Source: an uncultured bacterium (GTDB lineage Bacteria > Verrucomicrobiota > Lentisphaeria > Victivallales > UBA1829). From it: DNA of 64,000 bases. How positions within the stretch are numbered: the stretch's first letter is position 1; each line of letters starts with the position of its first letter. The stretch lies in contig CACYHQ010000007.1 in assembly GCA_902774245.1 (NCBI GenBank), forward strand, positions 62,001 to 126,000, read 5' to 3'. Under the pieces are notes generated by a model. It saw only the letters and a program-made list of their open reading frames with translations. It did not search any database and was not told where the DNA came from. Shown here one piece after another: positions 32,495 to 41,661 of this stretch. The position numbers were made by a program, and so were the translations under genes.

Positions 32495-33922
32495 TCATGG
32501 TTTGTTTTTCGCGGTCTTTTTGAGCTCGGCGAGCGTCTTTGCCTCGGGGCGGTTCTTATAGCATTCGTCGAGCGGATAACAGCCGGAGATCAGCCCGGCG
32601 CGCGGGGCGTTGGTGCAGTCGCCGAACGTGCGGCAGATGCAGGCGCGGCGCAGGGGGCGTCCGGCAAGGACGTCGGCGCAGAAATCGGGGTAGGAGAGCG
32701 CCATGCGCCCGAACCCGACAAAGTCCGTGAGGCCGTTCGCCACGGCGTATTCGGCGGCGTGCGGGAGGTATTCCTGAAGCGCGGTGTAGCCGGAGCCGAC
32801 CACGATCAGGCCGGGGCAGAGTTCGCGCAGACGGCGCACGGCCTCGATGTGGAGCCACACGCTGCGGAGCGGGTCGTGCGGCGGCAGATAGCCGTCGGAG
32901 ACCGGATAGAACGCCGGGCGCTGGATGTGGACGCAGTAGTACGGGCTGCCGATCGTGGCGCAGATCATCTTCACGCCGAGCGAACGCATGAGCTTGACGA
33001 GCGCGACCGTGTCCTTCAGGCCCGGATCCATCGTGAGGCCGTCGCCCGCGCCGCCGAACGCATAGGGGTAGGGGCCGGACCAGTCCATCGGCACGCCGAC
33101 GCCGTCCGGTCCCTTCACGAACGGCCGGATGTCGAAGATGCTGACGCGGGAAGAGAGTTCGAGGCCGGGGCAGCGTTTGCGGATGCCCCCGGCGATCTCG
33201 CGGAAGAAGCGCGTGCGGTTCTCGAAGGAGCCGCCGAACGGGCCGGGGCGGTCGTATGCGGTGAGGAATTCGTGCCCGAGGTAGCCGTGCGCGAGCTTCA
33301 CGTCCACGAAGTCGAACCCGGCGTCCTGCGCGAGCTCGGCGGCGCGGATGAAGTGCGCGATGATGTCCGCGACCTCGTCGTCCGTGACCACGTTCGATGC
33401 GCCGTTGTGAAACTTCTTGTCGAGGAGCGGATGGGCATACGCGGTCTTCGAGGCGAGCACGCGGTTGTCGTCGGGGTGCGAGAACCGCCCGGAGTGCGTG
33501 AGCTGAAGCCCGATCTTCAGGTCAGAATCCGTGCCGAAGCGTTCGCGATGCGTCCGGCGCATCTCCTCGTTGAGCCGTTTCAGCGCGCCCGCGGTGTGGT
33601 CGGCGACCAGCAGCTGGCGGGTGTTGCTGCGGCCGGAGTGCATCACGGCTGCGGCTTCGGTCCCGTAGATGAGCTTCGCCCCGCTCGAAGCGAACCGGAG
33701 CCAGCGGCGGCGCGTGAACTCGGACGGTGCGCCGTCGCGTCCGCAGTCCCAGCCCTCCATGGGCAGGACCGCCCAGCGGTTGCCGATCCCGTTCAATGGC
33801 TTTGCGAGCGCGGATTCACCGGCGGGCGGGAGTTCGGCGAGGCCGATGGGGATATTCGATGCGGCGAGGTGCGCGCGGAATTCGTCGAGCGTGCGGAACG
33901 AGGCGGGTTTCGGGTAATCCAT
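32495..33922 (-). CDS. Old Yellow Enzyme-family NADH:flavin oxidoreductase
   Basis: 475 residues forming an FMN-binding TIM barrel of the OYE family. Family marks include NRWAVLPMEGWDC at the first strand, LQLTHSGRFS with the nicotinamide/substrate-contacting His, FDFVDVKLAHGYLGHEFL, and GGSFENRTRFFREI. The protein ends shortly after a cysteine cluster (CICRTFGDCTNAPRAG, plus SGCYPLDEC) that could hold an iron-sulfur site as in 2,4-dienoyl-CoA reductase, but the FAD/NAD domain of that enzyme is missing. It would reduce an activated C=C bond. It follows the FrdA-like gene by 3 nt and precedes the arabinanases, an unusual setting. Substrate unknown. Confidence 0.85.
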   Translation of the reverse strand: MDYPKPASFRTLDEFRAHLAASNIPIGLAELPPAGESALAKPLNGIGNRWAVLPMEGWDCGRDGAPSEFTRRRWLRFASSGAKLIYGTEAAAVMHSGRSNTRQLLVADHTAGALKRLNEEMRRTHRERFGTDSDLKIGLQLTHSGRFSHPDDNRVLASKTAYAHPLLDKKFHNGASNVVTDDEVADIIAHFIRAAELAQDAGFDFVDVKLAHGYLGHEFLTAYDRPGPFGGSFENRTRFFREIAGGIRKRCPGLELSSRVSIFDIRPFVKGPDGVGVPMDWSGPYPYAFGGAGDGLTMDPGLKDTVALVKLMRSLGVKMICATIGSPYYCVHIQRPAFYPVSDGYLPPHDPLRSVWLHIEAVRRLRELCPGLIVVGSGYTALQEYLPHAAEYAVANGLTDFVGFGRMALSYPDFCADVLAGRPLRRACICRTFGDCTNAPRAGLISGCYPLDECYKNRPEAKTLAELKKTAKNKP

Positions 33923-33925
33923 GCG

Positions 33926-35863
33926 TCAGTCTCCTGTATTATCGTAAATGCGTTTTTCGCGGCAGGCTTTCCAGACGGTCTCGAACCAGCCGTCCGTCTC
34001 CGGGACCGGGCGGCACGGGACGCGGCGGACCGAAACGGTACCGTCCGGCGTGGCGGTGACCTCCTGAACTGTGGCTCGGAACGATTGATCTTCGTCAGCG
34101 ATTTTGAACGGCAGTCTGCCGTGAACGGGGCGACCGTCCGGGATGAGCACGACCGACCCGCCGCGCGAGCCCACGCCCGCTTCGACCTGTTCGAGCATTG
34201 CGGCGAGGTAGACGGCGGCGGAGAAGACGAGGCTGCGCGTGCGGAGGCGTTCGGAGAGTTCGGCGGCGGAATTCGAGGCGAGACCGTCGTTCTGGAGGTT
34301 CGCGAGCTGTTCGCGCGTCTCCTTCAGGGCGGTTTCCAGCGACTCCCTGTCGCGCAGGAATGCCCCGGACTTGCTCATGCGAGTCTGCATGATGGCGCGT
34401 TCCTCTTTCCAGTCGAAGAACGTGCCTTTGCCCATTTTGTCGAGGATATCCTTCTCCATCTTTTCGGCGGCGGCATTGAACGGCGCATCGAACGATCCGT
34501 CCGGGTCCGCGTACTGCGCGGCGATGTATTCGGCGGCGCGGAACGCCCCGACCTGGCCCGCGTTCAGCGCGGAGCCGCCGGGCCGGATCACGCCGTGCGA
34601 GCCGTTGACCTCGCCGACGGGGAAGAGATGGCGGATATTTTCGGATTCCCACCAGAGATTGGCGGCGAGTCCGCCGTTGTTATGCTGGGCGCAGACGGCG
34701 ATCTCGAGCGGCTCTTTCGCGAGGTCGATGCCGTGCGCGCGGTACAGCTCCACGGCGGGTGCGTTCATCTGCAGAAGGCGTTCCAGCGGGGAGCGCCCGA
34801 TGCAGCCGCTCTTTTGCAGATAGTCGCGCGTCTCCTGCGAGAGCGCGGCGATGTCGAGGTCGGCGGGATCGGTGCGGTAGTCAAGCCACACGCGTCGTCC
34901 GCGCAGCTCGGTTTCGACGTAGACCATGAGGTCGACGAGCGAGGATCCCGGCACATGGACGGCGGCGAACGGCCATTGGTAGCCTTTCAGGAACACGGCG
35001 TCCTCCAGCGCGCGGAGGTCGTCGAAATACTCGCGCAGGAACTCGCGTTCGTCCCCGCCGTCAGCGTCCGTGGAGACGAACCGCGGAAGCACCTGCATGT
35101 AGCTGCCGGAGACGTTCCAGCGGAATTTCAGCGAGGCGAGCCCGAACTGCGATTCCGGCAGATTGCGCGCCGCCGCGCCCGCCTCAAGCGCCACGCCGAT
35201 GCCGCCCGTGTGGACGGCCGGGTACACGCTCCGGGCGTACAGGCCGCCGGGGCCGCCGGTCGCGAACACAACATTTTCCGCGCGGATGAACTCGATCATG
35301 TCGGTTTTTTTTTCCGAATTTCTATTCACGAGCGCGGCGCCGATGCAGCGTTTCGTGTCGCCCTCGGGGGCGGTGAGCAGTGCGAAGACCACGCGGTCCT
35401 CCAGCACGGGGATGCCGCTCTGTTGAACGGCGTCGATGAGGCGCAGACACATGTCGCGCGAGGTATACGGGCCGCAGCTGGTGGCACGGCGTTTCGGGTC
35501 GTGGTCGGTCTTGTAGCCGATGAATTGTCCGAATTCGTCGTGGGGGAACGGCACGCCGAGCGAGGCGAGGTGGGCGAACGCCAGCTGGGAGACGGCGGCT
35601 TCGACCAGCGCCAGGTCGCCGTGGACCGCGCCGCCCGCGAAGAGGTCGCGCGCCATCAGGGCGGGGGAGTCCGGTTCCGCGCCGTACATGCCGAGCTTGT
35701 AGTAGGTCTGCTTGTCGCTGCCGGTGTTGACGGAGGTCCCCATGCGGAGCCCCTCGGAACAGATCAGGACGTCAGACACCCCGAGCGCGTGCAACCTGAC
35801 GGCGGCGCACAGCCCGGCGGCTCCGCTCCCGATCACGAGCGTATGGACGCGGCGGGTATTCAC
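33926..35863 (-). CDS. FAD-dependent FrdA/SdhA/aspartate-oxidase-like flavoprotein
   Basis: 645 residues. The start is GTG 35863, overlapping the SDR stop as GTGA and preceded by GGAGG. The N-terminus has the dinucleotide motif VIGSGAAGLCAAVRL, then SVNTGSDKQ, ATGGPGGLY near residue 195, a CAQHNNGGL active-site-like segment near 390, and the FAD pyrophosphate-closing region FPVGEVNGSHGVIRPGGSALNAGQVGAFRAAEYIA. This is the flavoprotein family of fumarate reductase, aspartate oxidase and AprA. No iron-sulfur or membrane-anchor partners are adjacent, so it likely works as a soluble reductase or oxidase. The linked SDR and OYE suggest a joint reduction pathway. Confidence 0.82.
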   Translation of the reverse strand: MNTRRVHTLVIGSGAAGLCAAVRLHALGVSDVLICSEGLRMGTSVNTGSDKQTYYKLGMYGAEPDSPALMARDLFAGGAVHGDLALVEAAVSQLAFAHLASLGVPFPHDEFGQFIGYKTDHDPKRRATSCGPYTSRDMCLRLIDAVQQSGIPVLEDRVVFALLTAPEGDTKRCIGAALVNRNSEKKTDMIEFIRAENVVFATGGPGGLYARSVYPAVHTGGIGVALEAGAAARNLPESQFGLASLKFRWNVSGSYMQVLPRFVSTDADGGDEREFLREYFDDLRALEDAVFLKGYQWPFAAVHVPGSSLVDLMVYVETELRGRRVWLDYRTDPADLDIAALSQETRDYLQKSGCIGRSPLERLLQMNAPAVELYRAHGIDLAKEPLEIAVCAQHNNGGLAANLWWESENIRHLFPVGEVNGSHGVIRPGGSALNAGQVGAFRAAEYIAAQYADPDGSFDAPFNAAAEKMEKDILDKMGKGTFFDWKEERAIMQTRMSKSGAFLRDRESLETALKETREQLANLQNDGLASNSAAELSERLRTRSLVFSAAVYLAAMLEQVEAGVGSRGGSVVLIPDGRPVHGRLPFKIADEDQSFRATVQEVTATPDGTVSVRRVPCRPVPETDGWFETVWKACREKRIYDNTGD

Positions 35864-36618
35864 AGCCTCACGACCTCCAGTCCGCCGCCGACGTTCACGA
35901 CCTGTCCGGTGGAATACCCGATGTCGCCGCGGAGCATCATGGCGACGGTCTTCGCGACGTCCTCGGGACGGCCCCAGCGCGGCTGAAGCGTGAGTCCTTC
36001 GGCGATGAGCTTGTCGTATTTCTCCTTCACGCAGGCGGTCATGTCCGTGGCGATCACGCCGGGCCGGATCTCGTACACGTTCACGCCGTACTTCGCCATC
36101 TCGACTGCGAACAACTGAGTGACCATGGCGACGCCCGCCTTCGAGATGCAGTATTCGCCGCGGTTCGTGCTGACGACCGTCGCGGAACAGCTCCCGATGT
36201 TCACGATCACGCCGCTTTTCTTTTCGGCGAAATGCCGCGAGACGAGCTGGGAGAGGAAGAGCGTGCCTTTCAGGTTGATGCCCATCACATAGTCGAAGCT
36301 TTCCTCGCTCATCTCGAGCAGGTTCGCGCGCACTTTCGGCGCGACGCCGGCGTTGTTCACCAGCGCGTCGATGCCGCCGAAATCCCGGATGATCGCGTCG
36401 ACGGTGTTTTTTCGGTCGTCCGCTTTCGAAATGTCGCAGACGTAGTAGCGGGCGGCGACGCAGTGTTTCCGCATGATCTCCGCGCACTGCGCATCGCCGT
36501 CGGCCTGCGGCTTCCGGGCGGCCAGAATGGCGACATTCCAGTGTTCCGATGCGAGTTTCTCCGCGATCGCGGCGCCGATGCCGCGTCCCGCGCCCGTGAT
36601 GACGGCTGTTTTTCCCAT
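35860..36618 (-). CDS. Short-chain dehydrogenase/reductase (SDR)
   Basis: 252 residues, classical SDR. The cofactor motif TGAGRGIG is at residues 8-15, NNAG near 88, catalytic Ser in NIGSCSATV near 140, and Tyr/Lys in EYCISKAG near 155-159. The C-terminus has RPGVIATDM and the usual GGGLEV end. The lack of an acidic residue pattern typical of NADH enzymes cannot be judged reliably here. It resembles FabG and sugar or steroid dehydrogenases; the operon with OYE and flavoprotein argues against fatty acid synthesis. AAGGAGG lies before ATG 36618, and it is first in the five-gene operon. Confidence 0.87.
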   Translation of the reverse strand: MGKTAVITGAGRGIGAAIAEKLASEHWNVAILAARKPQADGDAQCAEIMRKHCVAARYYVCDISKADDRKNTVDAIIRDFGGIDALVNNAGVAPKVRANLLEMSEESFDYVMGINLKGTLFLSQLVSRHFAEKKSGVIVNIGSCSATVVSTNRGEYCISKAGVAMVTQLFAVEMAKYGVNVYEIRPGVIATDMTACVKEKYDKLIAEGLTLQPRWGRPEDVAKTVAMMLRGDIGYSTGQVVNVGGGLEVVRL

Positions 36619-36682
36619 GGCGGAAAGCCTCCTTATGTGTCAGAAAAATATGCTTAAAAAAAGATTCGGTTCGAATCGCCAT

Positions 36683-36711
36683 AATATAGTTTCCGGAATG
36701 TAAAAAATCAA
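36683..36711 (-). promoter_or_regulatory. Promoter of the SDR-arabinanase operon
   Basis: Minus strand: TTGATT (36711-36706), 17-bp spacer, TATATT (36688-36683). The spacer contains the palindrome TTCCGGAA (36691-36698). Confidence 0.65.
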
Positions 36712-36768
36712 GAAGAAAGTATGGATTAAAGAAAAAATATATGAATATCGAAATAAATAATTCCGGAA
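36691..36768. promoter_or_regulatory. Paired TTCCGGAA palindromes, candidate operators
   Basis: TTCCGGAA occurs at 36691-36698, inside the minus promoter, and again at 36761-36768, upstream of the plus promoter. The centres are 70 bp apart, within a non-coding AT-rich stretch. One regulator could control both directions; this is inference. Confidence 0.38.
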
Positions 36769-36784
36769 AAATAGAAAAACATGA

Positions 36785-36829
36785 TTGAAAAACGCCGAAT
36801 TTGTGCTATCTTTTCTAGAACATATTCTA
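36785..36829 (+). promoter_or_regulatory. Promoter and operator-like palindrome of the furanose transporter operon
   Basis: TTGAAA (36785-36790), 16-bp spacer, TATCTT (36807-36812). At the expected start of transcription lies TAGAA-CATA-TTCTA (36816-36829), with flanking TTTT and AAAA extending the symmetry after one mismatch. Its position suits a repressor. Confidence 0.5.
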
Positions 36830-36868
36830 AAAAAATCGTCCACTCACCACCCCACACAGGAAAGACGA

Positions 36869-38362
36869 ATGGATTTACTGCAAACCAAAGGCATTGAGAA
36901 GCAATTTCTCGGCGTCAAGGCCCTGAAGGGCGTCGATTTCGCGGTGAAAGCCGGCGAGATCCACGCGCTCATGGGTGAAAACGGCGCGGGGAAAAGTACT
37001 CTCATCAAGATCATTACGGGCGTTTATCCCGCTTCCGCCGGTTCGGTCTATTTCAACGGGAAGGAATGCAAGTTCCGCTCCCCGCTGGACGCCGAACACG
37101 CCGGCATCAGCACCGTGTACCAGGAAGTGAACCTGCTGCCCGACCTGTCCGTTGCCGAAAACATCTGCATCGGCCGCGAACCCCGCACGAAGCTCGGGTT
37201 CATCGACAAGAAGGAACGCAAGGTGCAGGCCCGCAAGGCGCTCGCCCGGCTCGACATCGACATCAACGTCGGCGAGAACCTTTCCAGCTATTCCGTCGCT
37301 ATTCAGCAGCTCGTGGCAATCGCCCGCGCACTGGACGTGGACTGCAAGCTGCTCATCCTTGACGAACCGACCTCCAGCCTCGACGAAAACGAGGTGAAGG
37401 AACTCTTCAAGGTCATGAAGAAGCTCCGCGAGGAAGGCATGGCGATCATCTTCATCACGCACTTCCTCGACCAGGTCTACGAGGTCAGCGACCGCATCAC
37501 CATCCTGCGCGACGGCCAGCTCGTCGGCTCCTACGACGCCAAGGACCTGCCGCGCATCGAAATGGTCGCGAAGATGATCGGCAAGACTCCGGACGAGATC
37601 AACCAGATGCAGGCCGGGATCGTGAAGAACACCAAGTTCGGCGACACCGTTTACGAAGCGAAGGGCATCGGATGCGTCGGCACCATCAGCCCGGTCGATG
37701 TCAGCATCCGCGAGGGCGAACAGCTCGGACTCGCCGGCCTGCTCGGTTCCGGACGCTCCGAGATCGCGCAGATCATCTTCGGCGTGGATCCGCACGACTC
37801 CGGCACCATGACCATGTGCGGCAAGCCCGTGAACTTCAATTCCCCGCAGAAGGCCGTGAAGGCGAAAGTCGCCCTGATTGCCGAAGACCGCAAAGTGACC
37901 GGCATCATCCCGGACCTCACCATCCGCGAAAACATCTTGCTCGCGCTCCAGGCGTCGAAAGGCATCTGGAAGACCATGACGCTGAAGCAGCAGGAAGAGA
38001 TGGCCGAGAAATACATCAAGCTTCTCCGCATCAAGACCCCGAGCGGCGAACAGCTCATCAAGCACCTGAGCGGCGGCAACCAGCAGAAAGTCCTGATCGC
38101 CCGCTGGCTCGCGACCAATCCGAAGCTCCTGATCCTCGACGAGCCCACGCGCGGCATCGACGTCGGCGCGAAGGCCGAGATCGAGGCCCTGACTCAGCAG
38201 CTCTGCGGCGAGGGCATGGCCGTCATCTTCATCAGCTCCGAACTCGAGGAAGTCGTCCGCGATTGCGACCGCGTGATCGTGCTCCGCGACCGCAAGAAAG
38301 TCGGCGAGGTCGCCGGGTCCGACATTTCCCTCAAGAACGTTATGAAACTCATCGCAGGTTAA
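36869..38362 (+). CDS. ytfR: Furanose ABC transporter, double ATPase subunit (YtfR-like)
   Basis: 497 residues with two fused ABC domains. The first has Walker A GENGAGKST near residue 39, Q-loop YQEVNLLPDLSVAENICIGR and Walker B LLILDEPT; the second has the shortened GLLGSGRSE loop near 290 and the intact signature LSGGNQQKV with LLILDEPTRGID. HFLDQVYEVSDRITILRDG is nearly the same as in E. coli YtfR, the ATPase of the galactofuranose importer. ATG 36869 follows AGGAAAG. It leads a four-gene plus-strand operon and is divergent from the arabinanase operon, so arabinofuranose or galactofuranose from pectin side chains is a reasonable cargo. Confidence 0.85.
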   Translation: MDLLQTKGIEKQFLGVKALKGVDFAVKAGEIHALMGENGAGKSTLIKIITGVYPASAGSVYFNGKECKFRSPLDAEHAGISTVYQEVNLLPDLSVAENICIGREPRTKLGFIDKKERKVQARKALARLDIDINVGENLSSYSVAIQQLVAIARALDVDCKLLILDEPTSSLDENEVKELFKVMKKLREEGMAIIFITHFLDQVYEVSDRITILRDGQLVGSYDAKDLPRIEMVAKMIGKTPDEINQMQAGIVKNTKFGDTVYEAKGIGCVGTISPVDVSIREGEQLGLAGLLGSGRSEIAQIIFGVDPHDSGTMTMCGKPVNFNSPQKAVKAKVALIAEDRKVTGIIPDLTIRENILLALQASKGIWKTMTLKQQEEMAEKYIKLLRIKTPSGEQLIKHLSGGNQQKVLIARWLATNPKLLILDEPTRGIDVGAKAEIEALTQQLCGEGMAVIFISSELEEVVRDCDRVIVLRDRKKVGEVAGSDISLKNVMKLIAG

Positions 38363-38374
38363 GGGACCCCCGAC

Positions 38375-39607
38375 ATGAATAAATCATCGAATAAATTCCG
38401 CCATCTCATATGGCCCCTTGTCTCGCTCGCTTTGCTTCTGCTGTTCAATGCGATCTTCACCGACAACTTCTTCAAGATCGAAATCAAGAAACAGGACTCC
38501 GCCCAGGCTGTTCAGTCGACGGCCGTCCCGGACGATCTTCCCGGCGCAGCCGGCACGGCTGCCGCGCAGGCTGCGGCAGAGGAAGTCGAAGCCGCCAAGC
38601 AGACTGTGAAAGAATCCGCCGGACAGCAGGCTGTCCCTGAGAAGAAAGACGACAAAGGCGTTTCCATTTTCGGCTACTATCTCTATGGCACCCCGATCGA
38701 CATCCTGAACCAGGGCTCCAAGGTCATGGTCCTCGCCATCGGCATGACGCTCGTGATCGCCACGGGCGGCATCGATATTTCGGTCGGCGCGGTCATGGCT
38801 ATCGCGGGCGCGATCGCCGCGCTCCTCATTTCCATGCTTGACGCGGGCAACTGCATCGGCGCGGGCATGGGACCCGCCTGGTACTGGATCATCCCGGTCG
38901 CCGCCGCGCTCGTACTCTCCACGCTCGCCGGGTTCTGGAACGGCATGCTGGTCGCGGGCTTCGGCATCCAGCCGATGGTCGCCACGCTGGTGCTGATGGT
39001 CGCCGGACGCGGCGTGGCCCAGCTGATCACTGACGGCCAGATCATCACGTTCGACAACCCCGGACTGGTGTTTCTCTGCAACGGCCACGCGCTCTTCCTG
39101 CCGTTCTCGGTGTGGATCGTGGTCGCGATGTATGTGATCTTCGGTCTGCTCACGCGCAAGACCGCGTTCGGGCTCTTCATCGAGTCCGTCGGCAACAACG
39201 AGCGCGCCAGCCGCTATGCGGGCATCGAAGCGCGCCGCATCAAATGGCTCACCTATGTGATCTGCGGATTCTGCGCGGGCATGGCGGGACTGCTCGCCGC
39301 CTCCAATATCAAGTGCGCCGACTCCAACAACGCCGGCCTTAACCTCGAACTTGATGCCATCCTCGCCACCGTGATCGGCGGCACCTCCATGGCGGGCGGC
39401 CGGTTCTTCCTCTCCGGCTCGCTGGTCGGCGCGATCCTGATCCAGACGCTGACGACCACGATGTACATGAAGAACGTGAGCCCTGCGATCGTCGCCGTGC
39501 CGAAAGCCATGGTGGTCATCATCGTGTGCCTGCTCCAGTCGCCGGTCTTCCGCGCGAAAGTGCTTTCCATCTTCGCCTCGAAGGCCGCGAAAGGAGGCGT
39601 CCAATGA
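38375..39607 (+). CDS. ytfT: Furanose ABC transporter permease 1 (YtfT-like) with extra extracytoplasmic insert
   Basis: 410 residues, about 65 longer than typical YtfT. The permease core has VLAIGMTLVIATGGIDISVGAVMA, the EAA-like loop region GNNERASRYAGIEARRIK, and AVIGG-type glycine helices. The excess lies between helix 1 and helix 2 (residues about 33-95): a low-complexity Ala, Glu, Lys, Gln segment predicted to face the periplasm. It starts 12 nt after ytfR. Together with YjfF it should form the heterodimeric membrane channel. The function of the insert is unknown. Confidence 0.83.
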   Translation: MNKSSNKFRHLIWPLVSLALLLLFNAIFTDNFFKIEIKKQDSAQAVQSTAVPDDLPGAAGTAAAQAAAEEVEAAKQTVKESAGQQAVPEKKDDKGVSIFGYYLYGTPIDILNQGSKVMVLAIGMTLVIATGGIDISVGAVMAIAGAIAALLISMLDAGNCIGAGMGPAWYWIIPVAAALVLSTLAGFWNGMLVAGFGIQPMVATLVLMVAGRGVAQLITDGQIITFDNPGLVFLCNGHALFLPFSVWIVVAMYVIFGLLTRKTAFGLFIESVGNNERASRYAGIEARRIKWLTYVICGFCAGMAGLLAASNIKCADSNNAGLNLELDAILATVIGGTSMAGGRFFLSGSLVGAILIQTLTTTMYMKNVSPAIVAVPKAMVVIIVCLLQSPVFRAKVLSIFASKAAKGGVQ

Positions 39608-40590
39608 AAAAGTTCAAATTCCCGATGCGCTACGTGCCGATCTCGGCGACGATCCTGGTGTTCTTCATCGTCTACCTCATCGGCATCATCTCCTTCGACA
39701 ACTTCGGTTCGCCGAAGGTGTTCCTCGACCTCTTCGTCGACAACGCCTACCTCGGCATCGCCGTTATCGGCACCGCGCTGGTGATCCTCACGGGCGGCAT
39801 CGACCTCTCGGTCGGCTCCATCATCGCCTTCACAAGCATCCTGATCGCGAAGATGATCGCCACGGGCAGCAACGCCCTCGTCGCGATTGCCCTCGCACTC
39901 GCGATCGGCATCGCGTTCGGCATGCTCCAGGGCTGGCTGATCCACTGCTTCAGCCTGCCGCCGTTCCTCGTGACGCTCGCCGGGATGTTCTTCATCCGCG
40001 GCTGCGGCTTCATCGTGAGCGAGGAATCCATCGGCATCAAGAACGACCCGGTGTTCAACTTCATCCAGAACGACCTCACGATCAAGCTCGGCAAGGGCAT
40101 GAACCTCCGCTTCATCGTGATCGTGTACATCGTCGTGCTGCTCGCGGCCATCTTCTTCTCCCAGCGCACCCGCTCCGGACGCAGCATCTATGCCATTGGC
40201 GACAACGAGCTCGCCGCGACGCTGATGGGCATTCCGGTCGGCCGTACCAAGATCATGACCTACACGATCGCCGGATTCTGCTCCGCGCTCGCGGGCGTGG
40301 TCTACGCCGTGTATCTGAAGGCGGGCAACCCGCTGAACTGCGTCGGCCTGGAAATGGACGCCATCGCCGCGGTCGTGATCGGCGGCACGCTGCTGACTGG
40401 CGGCGTCGGCTACGTCTTCGGTTCGCTCTTCGGCGTGCTGGTGCTCGGCCTGATCCAGACGCTGATCGTGTTCGACGGCCGCATCAACTCCTGGTGGACC
40501 CGCATCATCGTCGGCCTCCTCGTGCTCGCGTTCATCTTCATGCAGAACCTGATCACGAAGATCTCCAAATCCAAATCGAAATCCCAATAA
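39604..40590 (+). CDS. yjfF: Furanose ABC transporter permease 2 (YjfF-like)
   Basis: 328 residues, normal length. It has about nine hydrophobic helices with VILTGGIDLSVGSIIAF and the cytoplasmic coupling region GDNELAATLMGIPVGRTKI followed by GLEMDAIAAVVIGGTLLTGG, both hallmarks of RbsC/YjfF-type permeases. ATG 39604 overlaps the ytfT stop (ATGA), with AGGAGG upstream inside the ytfT coding sequence, so the two permeases are made in equal amounts. The tail is Lys/Ser-rich. Confidence 0.84.
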   Translation: MKKFKFPMRYVPISATILVFFIVYLIGIISFDNFGSPKVFLDLFVDNAYLGIAVIGTALVILTGGIDLSVGSIIAFTSILIAKMIATGSNALVAIALALAIGIAFGMLQGWLIHCFSLPPFLVTLAGMFFIRGCGFIVSEESIGIKNDPVFNFIQNDLTIKLGKGMNLRFIVIVYIVVLLAAIFFSQRTRSGRSIYAIGDNELAATLMGIPVGRTKIMTYTIAGFCSALAGVVYAVYLKAGNPLNCVGLEMDAIAAVVIGGTLLTGGVGYVFGSLFGVLVLGLIQTLIVFDGRINSWWTRIIVGLLVLAFIFMQNLITKISKSKSKSQ

Positions 40591-40628
40591 CTTTTTCCTT
40601 ACAACAACCTAAAGAAAGGCAAGCAAGA

Positions 40629-41633
40629 ATGAACAAGTTTGCAACCGTCATCATGGCCGCCGCGGCCGCGACGCTCCTCGTCACCGGATGCTCCAAGAGC
40701 GACAGCTCCAAGATCAAAGTCGGCTTCTCCCAGGTCGGCGCGGAATCCGACTGGCGCAAGGCCAGCACCGAGTCCATCAAGGGCGAGGCTGAAAAGCGCG
40801 CCATCATTGAGCTGACGTTCTCCGACGCCCAGCAGAAGCAGGAAAACCAGATCAAGGCCATCCGCAACTTCATCAGCAAGGGCGTGGACGTGATCTCCTT
40901 CTCCCCCGTCGTCGCCACCGGTTTTGAAGACGTCCTGAAGGAAGCCAAGGAAGCCGAGATCCCGGTCGTCCTCTTCGACCGTGCCGTCGACGTCTCCGAA
41001 GACGGCCTCTATGTCAGCTTCATCGGCTCCGACTTCGTGGAAGAAGGCCGCCGCGCCGGCCGCTGGGTCGTGAAGAACGTCGGTGAGAACGCCAACGTCG
41101 CCGAGCTCGTCGGCACCGTCGGCTCCGCCCCGGCCATTGACCGCAAGAAAGGCTTCGAAGAGATCATCGCGAATTACCCCGGCATCAAGATCATCAAGTC
41201 CCAGAGCGGCGATTTCACCCGTGCCAAAGGCAAGGAAGTCATGGAATCGTTCCTGAAGTCTCCTGAAGCCGACCAGATCCAGGTCCTCTTCGCCCACAAC
41301 GACGACATGGCCCTCGGTGCGATCCAGGCCATCGAAGAAGCCGGCAAGAAGCCCGGTAAGGACATCATCATCATCTCCATCGACGGCGTCAAGACCATGT
41401 TCGAGCAGATCCTCGCCGGCAAGGCCAACTGCACCGTCGAGTGCAACCCGCTCATCGGCGCCCAGCTCTTCGACGTGGTCGAACAGATCCATGCCGGCAA
41501 GAGCGTTCCCTCCCGCATCCCCTCCGTGGAAGGCGTCTATGACAACGTCGGCGGCGTCAACGTCGGTACCGACAGAGAGCCCGTGGTCACCAAGAAGATC
41601 ACGCAGGAGATCGTCGACAGCCGCAAGTATTGA
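40629..41633 (+). CDS. ytfQ: Furanose ABC transporter substrate-binding lipoprotein (YtfQ-like)
   Basis: 334 residues with a lipoprotein signal (AAAATLLVTGC, lipobox VTGC at about residue 21). The mature protein is a type I periplasmic binding protein: VGFSQVGAESDWRKA, DAQQKQENQIKAIRNF, SPVVATGFEDVLKEAKEAEIPVV, AIDRKKGFEE and SQSGDFTRAKGKEVMESF all correspond to E. coli YtfQ, which binds galactofuranose. Lipid anchoring differs from the soluble enteric protein. It is last in the operon, 38 nt after yjfF. Related systems in other bacteria carry L-arabinose, which would fit the arabinanases next door. Confidence 0.88.
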   Translation: MNKFATVIMAAAAATLLVTGCSKSDSSKIKVGFSQVGAESDWRKASTESIKGEAEKRAIIELTFSDAQQKQENQIKAIRNFISKGVDVISFSPVVATGFEDVLKEAKEAEIPVVLFDRAVDVSEDGLYVSFIGSDFVEEGRRAGRWVVKNVGENANVAELVGTVGSAPAIDRKKGFEEIIANYPGIKIIKSQSGDFTRAKGKEVMESFLKSPEADQIQVLFAHNDDMALGAIQAIEEAGKKPGKDIIIISIDGVKTMFEQILAGKANCTVECNPLIGAQLFDVVEQIHAGKSVPSRIPSVEGVYDNVGGVNVGTDREPVVTKKITQEIVDSRKY

Positions 41634-41661
41634 TCGGCTGACAACGGCCTGAACGAACCGG

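Noticed and set aside
36619-36682. Continuation of the flavoprotein frame upstream through the SDR gene to 36682
   Set aside because: This part overlaps the whole SDR gene in another frame and translates to Arg/His-rich nonsense; the real start is the GTG at 35863.
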